64,000 nt of DNA from NCBI GenBank assembly GCA_963682025.1, contig OY821520.1, positions 2,713,305 to 2,777,304 on the forward strand, read 5' to 3'. The position numbers and the translations under genes are program-made. Below are positions 45,205-56,719 of this stretch, one piece after another. The notes beneath the pieces are model-generated. The model saw only the letters and a program-made list of their open reading frames with translations. It made no database searches and was not told the origin of the DNA. This DNA comes from Cordilura impudica (lineage: Eukaryota; Arthropoda; Insecta; Diptera; Scathophagidae). The stretch's first letter is position 1. Every line of letters starts with the position of its first letter.

Positions 45205-46055
45205 ATGAATTTTAGAAATATATGCTTTCTTCTGCTCTACCACGCACCATTGAAATCTATTTTGTTTGTCTACCTTCCTAAAATATTGAAGCATATGAAA
45301 ATATGTCCTTCGTATACGTTTGATGTCAATTTTAAAGAAATTTCTCAAAATCAGTTGGTTAAAACACATTACACAACTTCCAGCGGCACACTTATTGATC
45401 TTATTTTCGTGGGTGACACATCCAAAGTGTTACTGTATGATCAATTATCTGCCTCAAAGCATGATCTAATATTTGTAGCATATGAATTCTGAAGTAGATC
45501 AATTTTATTCTTATTGGGATTTTAAGAATGTGAACTACAATTCATTTTGTGCTAATTTAAGAATAAAAAGGATAACAACAAAAAATAAACCACAAGAATA
45601 CAGCAACTAATACACTGAAGAGATTCAGCCTACTCAAGATGGAAACTTTACAAAACACTAGAACTAAAAATTGAATTCCAATCAGCTCGAAGCGATGTGA
45701 ATTATCAAATTAGAATCGCTACACTAACCGCTTTAGTACTGCGCTAGATTCTAAAAAAAACCTTGGTATTACGCGAAATTAGTATTGGCAGTTTCAATAA
45801 CTCAAAAAACTGCCCGGTTGATATGCTGATATGCTAATCTTACCTTATATTACTCATCTCTTCAACACCATCATCACGTCGAGTCGTTTCCCTACTAAAT
45901 GGAAACATTGAAAGATAATTCCTCTACCTAAATCAAACTCAGAGTATCGTCCAATTGCAATATTTAGCTTTCACTCCAAAGTTTTGAAAAAACTGCTGCA
46001 CTTGCAAATGAGTAAATACTTACATATAAATCAACTTTTGACTGACAAGTAATCC
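45205..46055 (+). pseudogene. LINE fragment (Jockey/CR1-like), endonuclease end to start of RT
   Basis: A frame at 45205-45492 contains FDVNFKEISQNQLVKTHYTT and SGTLIDLIFVGDTSKVLL then SASKHDLIF, the end of an AP-type endonuclease (the S-x-LID-IF and SDHD-like blocks). Further on FYSYWDFKNVNYNSF (about 45510) is linker, and FPTKWKH, IIPLPKSNSEYRPIAIFSFH and SKVLKKLLHLQMSKYL (45880-46020) are the first reverse-transcriptase blocks. It then breaks off into a family C fragment. Frameshifts are present. It is on the strand opposite to the neighbouring LINE and not the same family. Confidence 0.72.
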
Positions 46056-46450
46056 AGCTTTCGATACCGATTATACCGATTGACTCAGAATCACACGATA
46101 TTTATTGAAATTGATAAAAATCGGTTCATAATCGGCCCTATTCGCTATACAAATATCTTCTATGAATACGTCTTAAAATATCCTAAAATACAGATAACTG
46201 TTTATAAATCATTATAAATCATTAGTGCAGAAACAAACTCTACGATTTTTAGTCATATAATTATGAGCTGATCTTGTATGTTTTATCAAACTAGTCCCCA
46301 TAAAAAAAAATAATCTGATACAAACTTTTTAAAATACTGCTTCTCAAATTTGGTTTATGCTTATTTTCTATGTCTATTTATGGCCTCAGTACAGTTGGAG
46401 ATAAGACCATTTCCCGCAACTCATGGTATAGAGTATCGTATAGTCTGGTC
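46056..46450 (-). repeat. Repeat family C fragment, strongly diverged
   Basis: It contains ATACCGATTATACCGATTGA, ATCGGTTCATAATCGG and TCAAATTTGGTTTATGCTTA then GGTATAGAGTATCGTATAGTC. Inserted in, or terminating, the LINE fragment. Confidence 0.6.
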
Positions 46451-47579
46451 ATATTAGATTTATTGTGCTGTTCGTAATCCTTTATGTTTTATATTGAAAT
46501 AATTAAATCGAAATTAAATATATTTTAATCACAATATCTTATTGAAAATAAGCCGAATCGGTGCAGGAGTTCAAAAGTTATTAGCTAAAATTTGAGATGG
46601 CAAATCAATCATGTAGCAGTATGCATACTTACATGAGAATCATATTTGTTTACAATGACCATGTGTCTCGCGTGATTTTATCTTGAATGACAACATTTTT
46701 CCACATACATATATGTTGATGATTATCAACAATTTAATAACTTAAATTTAAACACAGTGATACGCACAAATAATACTAAGTTAATGAATGTTTGATAGTA
46801 AGCTAGTAATTCTTTAATGCGAATATTGACGTTCTTGAAAAGAAGAACAATTTTAACGTTTCAAACACGTACCGTTTAATGAACTTTCTTACTTGAAAGA
46901 ACAAAGCAGAATGCAATTTCATTTCGATCTGTTAAATTATTGATTATTCATGCAGGCAGCTTGTGTGGAAATTGCCTGCAACTGATTTAGCAACAAATTT
47001 TTGGAGTGTAAGTGAAATAATGCGTTTCGACAGCAGGAGTAGGTAAATAAAGTAACGGCATCGATATAATATTGAAATTGAATTTAAATAAAAGATCTCT
47101 CTCAAACACACACACACTAACACAACAACTGTAGCTGTAACAATTGACAATATCTCAGCAACCTTTAAATTGAACCGTTGAACATGTTCAAAATGTAGCT
47201 GACAATATTTTACGAAATATAACTGTTTATCGAGAGATCGAGTGTAATTCAGTATTTTGCAGGTAATGATAATGATCAAAAATTGTAGAGTGTTATGGGA
47301 ATCCACATACATACAAACAGCTACACACAAATATCAGATGGATCAACATTTTCGTTCATTTTCCTAGGGCTGTTTTAAAAATATTCTCGTTTTTATAAAT
47401 TTAACTCGTTGTTTTTAATTAATACGAAGATTAACACCCACAATTGTATTTTGTATCCATCCATTGTCAAGGGTTGAGGGTCGTTTATAGAACTTCCCTA
47501 ATTTGTAAAATTTTCTTAGTGTTTTATATTTTATTGAAAATTCAATTATACAAATTCATATAAACTTAAAATTTTACTT
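46451..47579. other. AT-rich stretch, no gene seen
   Basis: The 128-codon minus-strand frame at 46944-47330 has no recognisable features and no codon support. Nothing else is seen. Confidence 0.42.
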
Positions 47580-47816
47580 GCAATAAAAAAGAAACCACGG
47601 AGTTTTGAGAAAATATCTTCGGTCCAATTTTGCTTAGGTCTTAATCGAATATAGAAAATTGGCATAAACCAAATTTAAATGACATTTGTATAAATTTGTG
47701 GCACAGACCCAGAAAGTCCATATCGTATGCATAGGTCGTATTTAGTAAAGTCACTTATTTTTCTCAAAAACAGAAATAAACCAAATTTGGGATAAATCTA
47801 TACAGTGCACTTGTTT
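47580..47816 (+). repeat. Repeat family C fragment, left-end part
   Basis: CGAATATAGAAAATTGGCAT, AAACCAAATTT and TTTAGTAAAGTCACTTATTT match the first third of family C, in orientation opposite to the adjacent copy. Confidence 0.6.
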
Positions 47817-49063
47817 TTATACCCTATACCACTATGTGGTCAGGGTATATTGACTTTGTGCTGAAGTTTGTAACTACCAAAAGTATTTGACCTAGACCCA
47901 CCTTTCATTATACCGATCGGCTCAGAATTACTCAGAATTACTCGATTTAGCGATGTCCGTCTGTCCGTCCGTCCGTCTGTGTGTCCATGTAAACCTTGTA
48001 ATCAAACTACAGGTCGCAAATATCAATATATTTTGATGAAATTTAGTTCATAAGCTTTTAGTGGCCATCGCACAAATGCTACTGAAATTGGTGAAAATCG
48101 GTTCATGTGCGAACATAGTCCCCATACAAATGACCCTTATGAGATCGACTTAAATTGCCATAATATCCAAATTATCATATAGATCTCGGTCAAATTGGGT
48201 TTGTGTATGTTTATTACATCCATTTATAAGTAGTCCAAAAATAAACCCTATAGGACAATTCTTAGTTATAGCCCCCATATGAAACTGACTCCCGATCTTC
48301 ACTTAAATCTTTCAAAAAACAAAAATATTGCATAGATTTTTCTATAATTTTGTTTGTATATATTTTTTCAAAATATAAGTGACTTTACCAAATATGATCA
48401 GAATCGGTCCATTTTTTGACCTAGCCCCATATAAATATAGCACCCGATCAAACTACAGGTCGCAAATATCAATATATTTTGATGAAATTTAGTTCATAAG
48501 CTTTTAGTGGCCATCGCACAAACGCTATTGAAATTGGTGAAAATCGGTTCATGTGCGGACCTAATACCCATACAAATGACCCTTATGAGGTCGACTTAAA
48601 TTGCCATAATATCCATATTATCATATAGATCTCCGTCAAATTGGGTTTGTGTATGTTTATTACATCCATTTATAAGTAGTCCAAAAATAAACCCTATAGG
48701 ACAATTCTTAGTTATAGCCCCCATATGAAGCTGATTCCCGATCTTCACTTAAATCGTTCAAAAAACAAAAATATTGCATAGATTTTTCTAAAATTTTGTT
48801 TGTAAATATTTTTTCAAAATATAAGTGACTTTACCAAATATGATCAGTATCGGTCCATTTTTCGACCTAGCCCCATATAAATATAGCACCCGATATGAAC
48901 TTTTTCATATCTGCAGCCAAAACAATTGATAACAATGCTACTCAAATTTGGTTCATGCTTATTTTCTATATCGAATTAGTTGGACCGAAGAGATACGGTT
49001 TCTAAACGCATGGTATAGGGTATCGTATAGTCGATCTAAACCGACTATAATTTTCTTACTTGA
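47817..49063 (-). mobile_element. Repeat family C, reversed copy enlarged by a tandem duplication
   Basis: It starts TATACCCTATACCACTATG and ends CGTATAGTCGATCTAAACCG then CTTACTTG. It contains CCGTCTGTCCGTCCGTCCG and the full interior. A 446-bp segment is present twice (see next entry). Confidence 0.8.
48001..48892. repeat. 446-bp direct tandem duplication inside family C
   Basis: Copy 1 48001-48446 and copy 2 48447-48892 both run from ATCAAACTACAGGTCGCAAA to ATAAATATAGCACCCG. They differ at a few percent of positions, so the duplication is not an assembly echo of one identical block. Confidence 0.9.
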
Positions 49064-49380
49064 TTTTTTATGGATTTAAGTGAAAATCGGGAAGCAGCTT
49101 TTACGGGGACCATGACTAAAAGTGGTATTTATTAATGGGTAGAATAAACACACATAAAATTTGTCCATGATCAATATGATAATCTGGATCTTAGAACAAT
49201 TTAGGCACAGACAGACAGACCGGCGGTTGATCTAGATCAGGGTGTAATGAGTTTGTGCTGGTTTTTGTAACTACCAAAAATTTTTGACCTAGACCCATCG
49301 ATTTAGCGATGTCCGTCCGTTTGTCCGTCTGTGTGTCCATATAAACTTCATCATCGCCCAGCCCAAACCCTTCCAGAAAC
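49064..49380. repeat. Two short family C fragments in opposite orientation
   Basis: The first (49070-49200) has AAGTGAAAATCGGGAAGCAG; the second (49225-49370) has ACCTAGACCCATCGATTTAG and GTCCGTCCGTTTGTCCGTCT. Confidence 0.6.
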
Positions 49381-49641
49381 TTGTATTCGGAATGTAGGTT
49401 CCTCTCTTGGCACTAAGAAGGGATTTTTAAAAATTCGTACATTAAAGGGGTAACAGCGGCCAAAAAGGGGGAAAATGGTAACAAATGAATCCAGGAATAT
49501 GAAATTTGCTGGGTAGACTTCATCCGAGAAACAAACATGGGCTCGGGAATAACATTTTGTAAATTCGGCTATTTAAGGCGAAAAACAGGCAAAAAGAGTA
49601 ATAGTTGTACCTTTCTGCATTTTCTAAACATATTAATCTAT
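49381..49641. repeat. Repeat family E unit
   Basis: GGCCAAAAAGGGGGAAAATGG, GGAATATGAAATTTG and CGAGAAACAAACATGGGC correspond to the blocks at 50330-50620 and 51250-51600. Function unknown. Confidence 0.55.
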
Positions 49642-50008
49642 ACTAGAAGATTCCGGCGCTCGAAATTCGAGTGCAATTTCTAGGCATCTTTATTTTTCAA
49701 CTTAGCCAATTCACAAATCAACACTTTTTTGGTTTATTATTGTGAATGAAGATAACAAACTCATTAACAAACTCATTAACAAATTTGATAAACACACACG
49801 TAGCACATGTATAATTTTATGTATTTGTTAGTAGAAACTTTAAATGCAATTTACTCAAAGTAAGGGAAAATTTTTAAAAATCTGTAAATCTGGGGAACAG
49901 CTAAAAAAGATTATCTTTCAAATAATATACGTTTGGTCAAAATCGGGATAAAACGGTAGAACGAAACATCGGTAACAAAAAATCGCCTACCCTATTAATA
50001 TTATAGAT
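49642..50008 (+). repeat. Interspersed repeat family A, copy 8
   Basis: It starts ACTAGAAGATTCCGGCGC, keeps CTCGAAATTCGAG, and ends TATTAATATTATAGAT. A MITE is joined directly to its end. Confidence 0.82.
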
Positions 50009-50010
50009 AT

Positions 50011-50255
50011 CTGTGGTCACAATTATTAACCGCCCAAGTCGAAAATTATGCTTTCGAGAAAAATAGCTTTTTATATAAATGTAATGGGGTTTCATTACGA
50101 CTTGAGTCAGTATATTTTTAATAATATTTTTTTATAAAACAGTATTAGAGAAATGGGGATTTCACGTTAATATAAAGCAAATAGTAAAATATGATGACAT
50201 ACACAACTTAAATCGTTCTCAAGTCGACTTAGGCGGTTATCGCTTGTGACCACAG
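50011..50255. mobile_element. MITE, 245 bp, ends CTGTGGTCACAA
   Basis: The left end CTGTGGTCAC...AACCGCCCAAGTCG and the right, complement CTGTGGTCACAAGCGATAAC then CGCCTAAGTCG, form a ~35-bp imperfect inverted repeat. ATAT lies on both sides. Noncoding. Confidence 0.75.
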
Positions 50256-51640
50256 ATATATGAATTTTGGTAAACAGACTCCACTGATTATATGAGAATC
50301 AATAAATAATGAATTTAGTGCCAACTCTAACGTCTGGGGGAGGAAAAATGGCCAAAAAGGGGAAAAATTGCACATTTGGTATCTTCTAAACAAACGAATA
50401 TAAAATATAGCATGTGGATTCCTCTAGAGATGGAAACATCAGATATTAGGAAAAATTTTGGAAATTCTGATGTTAAAGGGGGTAAAAACGGCCCGTAAAT
50501 GTAAAAGTGTAACTTGTTGTATCTTCTTTACAAATTAATTTAGGAATATGGAATTTGATATGTAGGTTCCACCAGAGGCACAAAAATCGGCCAAGGATAT
50601 TTTTTTTTTTATTCGAGCTTGTAAACTGGTAAATTTTCATTTAAAAGTACCTCTTCTTAAGAAAATACCAGTTACTGAAAAAGTACCTCTTCTCAAAAAA
50701 GTTCCTTCTCTTTTCTTAAGAGGTATATTTTCTTAAAAGGTACATTTTTTAACAGGTACCTTTTCTTAAAAGGCATTTTTCTTTAAAAGAATCTTACCTT
50801 AAAAAATATTTTCTTAAATTACATTTTATCAATAAAAGTACAGTTTGTTAAAAAAGTTTTTTTTTAATACATTTTCTTAAAAATAGATTTTCTTAAAAAT
50901 TATATTTCTTTTAATAAATAAATTTTCTTAAAATTACCGTTTTTTAGAAACTACCTTTCTTAAAAAGTACCTTTTTTTAAATGTACCTTTTTTCAAAGAA
51001 TATTTTCTTAAAAAAGTATCTTTTCCGCAGAAAGTACCCTTTCTTAAAAAATTAACTTATGATAAAAAAGTATATTTTATTTAAAAGGCGTTTTTATAAA
51101 TAACTTTTTCTTGAAAAAGGTAATTTTTCTTAAAAAGAAGTAACTTTTCCTTAAAAAGTTCGTTTATTTATTAAAGCGGCTTTCCTTACAAAATCTTCTT
51201 TTCATAGAAAGACCTATTCTTAAAAAGTTAATTTTCTTAAACAAGAATTATTTTAGTGCCAACCCTAACGTGTAGGGAAAGAAAAACGGCCAAAAAGGGG
51301 AAAAGGTGTACATTTGGTATCTTCTAAACAAACGAATATAAAATATAGTTTGTGGATTTTACTAGAGATAGAAACATCAGATGGGAGGAAAACTTTTGAA
51401 ATTCGGATGTTAAGGGGGTAAAAACGGCCCGTAAGTGTAAAAGGGTACCTTTTGTATCTTATTTACAAAGTTAGTTAAGAATATGAAATTTGATATGTAG
51501 TTACCACCAGAGACACAAACATCGGACAAGAATAAAATTTGTTAGGGGATGAAAACGGCAAAAAAAAAAGGAAACTGGTACTTTTTAACTGGTAAATTTT
51601 CATTTGAAAGAACATTTTCTTAAAAAAACAAGTCAGAAAC
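50256..51640. repeat. Family E blocks flanking a TTTTCTTAAAAAGTACC minisatellite
   Basis: Two diverged copies of one ~300-bp block (50328-50600 and 51255-51560; both hold TTTGGTATCTTCTAAACAAA then CGAATATAAAATATAG) enclose 50640-51245, where variants of TTTTCTTAAAAAGTACC repeat at irregular 17-30 bp steps. No coding sequence. Confidence 0.7.
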
Positions 51641-52059
51641 TTAGTCGGTCTACAAAAAAATTTTATTTTTGATCTTTATAATTTGAATAAATCTATTATG
51701 AATAACAATTTAGTATTTAGATAGTGTAGGTGACAATACATTGGACATTTTAACAAAATTCTAAATTTGCAAATTTGTTTTTAATAATTTCGCGTTTAGT
51801 CCCAAAATTATGTATTTTTTGCGAAATCACTGTTTGGTGTGTTATCCATTGAAACAACAAATTTGTTACAAAAAATACAATTAAATAAAATAGATAAACG
51901 AAAAAAGAAATATTTTTTGTAGTAATTCCAAAAGAGTGGAAACTTTTAAGCTTCTGTAACAGAGTTCATTAAAACAATAACAATAAAAAAAGGTGTGAAA
52001 GAAAATATAAAAGATATTAAATGTTATTTAAATATTTATAGATTTCGACGTTTTCTTTC
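51641..52059. other. AT-rich spacer
   Basis: Nothing recognised except GGTCTACAAAAAAATTTTAT at 51640, which resembles the left end of the 52.8 kb transposon. Confidence 0.35.
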
Positions 52060-52570
52060 AATTATTATAAAATAATGGCGAGAATAAAGTTTTAGGAAGA
52101 GTTAATAAATGATTTTAGAGCTAGTCGTAAGCAAAAGAATTATTTGTGAGAAATATTCTTTGAATAATTCCATAATTTCATTTTGCGGCGCAGGCCCCAT
52201 AAAAGTATTCAAAGACAGGTCATTAACAATTCGAATGCAAAACTATTTGCTCGACCTGTTTACCGATGAGCAATTGAGGTTGATCTTGGTTGTTATCGTC
52301 CTGTGAGTGAACCACTGATATCAAAGAAAAACCGTTTGGCTAGCATAAATCTTGCTAAAGAACACATGAACTGGAATTAGAATTTTGTTGTCGAATATTA
52401 TTGGCAATTAAATGAAATATTTAAGCGGCCATAAAATTTGCCTATACTCACACAGGACCAAAAGCTTTGTGGGTTTTACTATAATAACCTCATGCAATCG
52501 TTCGGTATAAGAATCATCCACCCCCAGATTGTTGTTGTATAGTAAAGGTTTCCATTGTTTTGTCAACAGC
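52060..52570 (+). pseudogene. Tc1-like transposase fossil
   Basis: Plus-strand pieces: MARIKF and EELINDFRASRKQ (52076-52130), RRRPHKSIQRQVINN (about 52180, GRPR hinge region), IEVDLGCYRPVSEPLISKKN then RLASINLAKEHMNW (52223-52378), a Tc1 block ahead of the first catalytic Asp. The next ~180 bp are too decayed to read safely. Stops and frameshifts throughout. The 52223-52310 segment is close to the Tc1 fossil at 3.9-4.1 kb. Confidence 0.65.
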
Positions 52571-52793
52571 TTAAAAATTAAAACTTTTAAATGTTATTTT
52601 TTCTGAAGTTATGTTAATATTTCTTCTTTGTTAAATAAATAAAACATACAAATCTTTATGTAAATTAATAAAAGTGTTTATAGTTGTATAATATAATTTT
52701 TTGGTATTGACTTCAAATTCGTCAAAAATATATTTTGTTATGTATTTTGTTTTGTATTGTCACTTACACTATATTAATTATTGTTTTTAAATA

Positions 52794-54888
52794 TTACACT
52801 GGTCTACAAAATTAAAAAAAAAATGACTGCTGAAACGATGCATGTTTTTTTAACTAATCTGGGTGCGCTGAATTCGAATCTGGCATAAAAATTGGGTTAT
52901 CACGTCTTCTTAATTTTTTATAGCATGCTGGCAATACTGTAAAACAGTCAAAAGTGACACTACAATTTCACAATTATTAATTTGACAGAAGCCCACATTC
53001 ATTCTAAATCTTCATAATAGTAGCGTTTAAGCATGTCAGGGAGATCGTGTGTTACTGATTCAAGCTATTTTTGCTTTGATGTAGTGAATATTTGGTTGAA
53101 AAAAAGGATATGCAATATCAGCATCATTAAAATATGCATATTTACATTATATTGGGTTTGCTGTCAGAAACTTGGACAAACCGTGGATACCGACAATGGT
53201 TTGCAATGGTTGCAGAACTGTTTTATATAAGTGGTCAAATGGCAAGAAGATCTATTTCGATTTTTCAATTCCAGTACTTTGGAGAGAGTCAACTAACCAC
53301 CAAACCGATTGTTATTTCTGTTTAACAAGAGTTGCTGGATTCAATATGAAAAATCGAAAAAATATTACTTACGCGAATATCCCACCGGTTTCCAAACCAA
53401 TTCAACGTCCACCAAATGATCCATTACCAGTCATTCCCAGTGCTACGAGCAGTGAGTCCGAAACATCTTTCACCAGCAGTGGTAGTTTGTATGAGGCTGA
53501 TGATGAACGCCATTTAGTGACTCAACCTGAGCTGAATGATCTAATTCGAGATTTACATTTAACGTAGCTAGACGCAGAATTACTAGCTTCGTGCATGCAG
53601 CAGTGGAAACATCTTGCAGTTGGGGCAAAAGTAACAATCTATAGAGATAGAAGCTTGGAATTGGCTGCATATTTTGAAAAGAAACACTCTATTCTATACT
53701 TTACTGATGTTGATGGTTTATTTCAAAAAATAAACCAGCCGTATAACAAAACTGAAAGGAGATTATTTATTGATGGCTCTAAGTACAGTTTTTAATCTCT
53801 CAGTCTTTAAAGGCTCTTCTCTTGCATAATGGGAATGAAAAACCTTCCATACCGATTGCTCATGCCATTAATACAAAAGAAAATTACGAATCAATGACTG
53901 AAATTTTGACATTACTCAAATACAACGATCATAAATGGAAAATCTGTGCTTACCTTAAGGTGTAGGATTTTAATTTCTTTGTATATGTAATATAGACCAT
54001 CATAAATAACTGTAAATTAATCTGTTTCAGGTCATTGGTTTGTTGACTGTTATCAAGGAGGTTTCACAAAATATTGTTGTTCCCTTTGTCTATGGGATAG
54101 ACGCGCTACATGTCATCATTACGTCAGAACAGAGTGGCCAGAAAGAACTGAATATTCACCAGATAAACAAAACATTTCAAATAAACCATTAATTGATCCA
54201 AATGACGTTCTTCTTCTGCACATAAAATTTTTAAGAACTTTGTCAAGGCTCTGGAAAAAGATGGTGTAGCATTTAAATATTTGTTAGCCGTTTTTCCTAA
54301 AATTTCGTATGCTGAAATCAAAGAAGGCATATTTGTCGGCCCTTAGATCAGGAAGCTATTGAAAGATGACAATTTTTCATAACGTTTATTGGAGAAAGAA
54401 TATGCAGCCTGGAAATCTTAAAGAGCATCTTGGAAACAATAAAAGTGAAAACTACAGACAAATTGTTGCTGAATTATTGAAAAATGATCACGAATTAGAT
54501 ACACGAATGTCACTCAAAATACATTTTCTTCATTCGTATTTAGATTTTTTTCCACCCACAAAATCTAGATGCGGTGAGCGACGAACAAGGGGAGCGTGGT
54601 CACCAAGATTTAATGAAAATTTAAAGAAATTATCAAGGATTTTGGGACAAAAGCATACTGGGAGACTATTGCTGGACTCTAATACGTGAAACCGAATCAA
54701 CGAAATACAAACTTCATTGATTTTTAAATGAAGTAATGATTTTTTATGTAAACAACGAATAAAAACATTTTTTTTTTGTATCTCGAAAACCTGACCTGAT
54801 AGAGAAAAACAAATTCGAATTCAGCCCACCAAATTACCCTAAAAAGATATTTGGTTGCTCCAGTCCAAAACTTTGTTGGGTAGTGTAA
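52794..54888 (+). mobile_element. DNA transposon with CACTG-type ends, decayed
   Basis: The left end TTACACTGGTCTACAAAATT and the complement of the right end TTACACTACCCAACAAAGTT align, and further in GTGCGCTGAATTCGAATCTG matches GTGGGCTGAATTCGAATTTG, giving ~105-bp imperfect inverted repeats. TA is a possible duplicated target. It carries a broken multi-part gene. CACTG starts occur in CACTA/Chapaev/Mirage-type elements; I do not assign one. Confidence 0.65.
53033..54710 (+). pseudogene. Transposase-like gene, unknown superfamily, broken
   Basis: The start MSGRSCVTDSSYFCFDVVNI (53033) opens a Cys-rich N-terminus that continues, after a frame change, as VCNGCRTVLYKWSNGKK, VLWRESTNHQTDCYFC (a C-x2-C and C-x2-C-like zinc-binding layout), then a Ser/Glu linker, then ELNDLIRDLHLT, an in-frame TAG at 53565-53567, RRLFIDGSKYS (53758-53790), LHNGNEKPSIPIAHAIN, WKICAYLK, a GT-AG intron (about 53960-54030), GFTKYCCSLCLWDRRATCHH, FKYLLAVFPKISYAEIKEGI, and LKIHFLHSYLDFF (54513-54551). 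I recall this order from uncharacterised transposon proteins in many arthropods. FIDGS and the later acidic segment could hold DDE residues, which is inference. At least five lesions make it nonfunctional. Confidence 0.65.
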
Positions 54889-55739
54889 TTAATTCATCAG
54901 GGTTTTATTGCTACTAGTATGCAACATTAATAAATGTTAAGTTTATCAAATTGTAACATACTGATAGTTCTTCACAAGAACGAATTTAAACTTACTAAAT
55001 ACATGTGAATATGTACATATGTGTTTAAAAAACACTATGAAAAAAAAAACTTTTTTAGAACATCAAAAATCAAAAATATACATTCATATGTTCGTATAAA
55101 CTTACATATATATATATATTTCGTCAATAGGATATTTTAAATTGGGCTTTAACCCTTGTACAGGTAGTAAGTACCACTAAGTAATTTTATTTTTTTCTGT
55201 TCGCCAATTAGGAAAATTCCTATTATTTTGTGACGTCACCACCCGCAGAACAAATATTTATTTTTTTTAAACACAAATTGGAATGATTAGTTCATGGTAT
55301 TTCTTAGATTATATTATCACAGTTTGTACCTGATATAATGTCACTCAAATTTCCAAAATACATTTTCCTTTTACAATGCACATTTATAAATCATTAGTAT
55401 ATTTCTGACTTTCGTAACTTAACTCATTTCTGTAGCAAACGATAATAAGTGCCTGTCGGTGAAAAAAAAGATTCTTAATAAGATTACATAATTTTTAAAT
55501 CCCAAATAAAAATTGTAGAAAAATGTTAACATCTCCCATTTTTAACATCTCAGCCCAGACACCCAGATGCCCGTGGACGTGGCATCAATGATATGGTATT
55601 TTTTTTTTTTAAATATATTATTTAATACGCATAATTTTTATATTCTAAACGTCCCCCTTTCCATAGGTTTTCAGATCATTTTTATTTACAGTATTAAATA
55701 TACATATGTACATATGTAGAGTGAGTGACAATACAATGG
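54889..55739. other. AT-rich stretch, no gene seen
   Basis: Nothing recognised. Confidence 0.4.
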
Positions 55740-55925
55740 ATACTAATGAAAACTGAAAAGTGAAAATGGAAACAGAAAAATTGAAAATGAAAAATGGAAA
55801 ATGAAAAATTAAAATGAAAAATGTAAAATGAAAAATGAAAAGTGAAAAATGAAAAATGAGAAATTAAAAATGGAAAATGAAAAATGAAAAATGAAAATTG
55901 AAAAATTAAAAATTTTAAATTAAAA
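55740..55925. repeat. Degenerate 7-bp array, AAAAATG type
   Basis: About 25 units of AAAAATG, GAAAATG and AAAAATT variants. Confidence 0.88.
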
Positions 55926-56163
55926 AGTAAATATTAAAATATTTAATTTCTATATTAAGTTTCTTACCTGTGTTATTATTTATTTATTTTTTCTTGTATA
56001 AAATATATGCTTAAATTAACATACTACTAGCTAAGTCAGATAAAAATGTTTTAAAATTTACTTATAGTTTTTAGCCAAGAATCATTTGAATTTTTTTTTT
56101 CTTAATTATCGTAAGGTCTCAAAACATTATAATAGGGTTCAATATTTGGGTATTATAACGTCG
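55926..56163. other. Short AT-rich spacer
   Basis: Nothing recognised; it ends with the CGTCG target copy (56159-56163) of the Transib insertion. Confidence 0.4.
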
Positions 56164-56202
56164 CACTGTGTGACTTTCTCCACATTTAGGATGCCAAAAG
56201 TC
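56164..56202 (+). repeat. Left Transib inverted repeat, heptamer-23-nonamer layout
   Basis: CACTGTG (56164-56170), a 23-bp spacer starting TGACTTTCTCC, then CCAAAAGTC (56194-56202). Similarity to the right arm ends exactly after this 39th base. Confidence 0.88.
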
Positions 56203-56719
56203 CAAAAAAAAATATCCTCGATCGCTATGAATTTTTAGCATATGGTAAACAAGAGTACTTATGTTACGAAAATGTATTCAAAACAAAACGAAAAACAACA
56301 ATTAACATGATAACAGTTATCAAACTTGTGTCACTGCGGCAAGTGTAGTAAATCTGTTTATAGTTTTAATTTTTTGTTGAACTTTGCGGTGGCATTACTT
56401 TTTTTTGACAAAATATTTTTACAAAAGTCTATTTGCTTTAATTTAGTTGGAACCTTTTCTATAAAGACTGGTAAGTTTCTGAAGCTTTAAAGTTATTATT
56501 TTAATTTTTAATCACTGAAAATATGCAATCACAAAAAATTGAGTAATTTCCAAAAATGTTTGTTTTTCGATAGAGAAAAACTTGCATGATTCTGTAGAAT
56601 TCTGTTAAGTGATTATATGGAGATTGAAGGTTTATATATCTAGTTTCAGATTCAATAATAAGTTTTTGCTTCTTTTTGCTCCTTTTTGCGATATTTTGAT
56701 TTTTCGCAAAAAAAAAAAC

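Noticed and set aside
46944..47330. 128-codon minus-strand frame
   Set aside because: No similarity, no splice or codon support, low-complexity hydrophobic composition.
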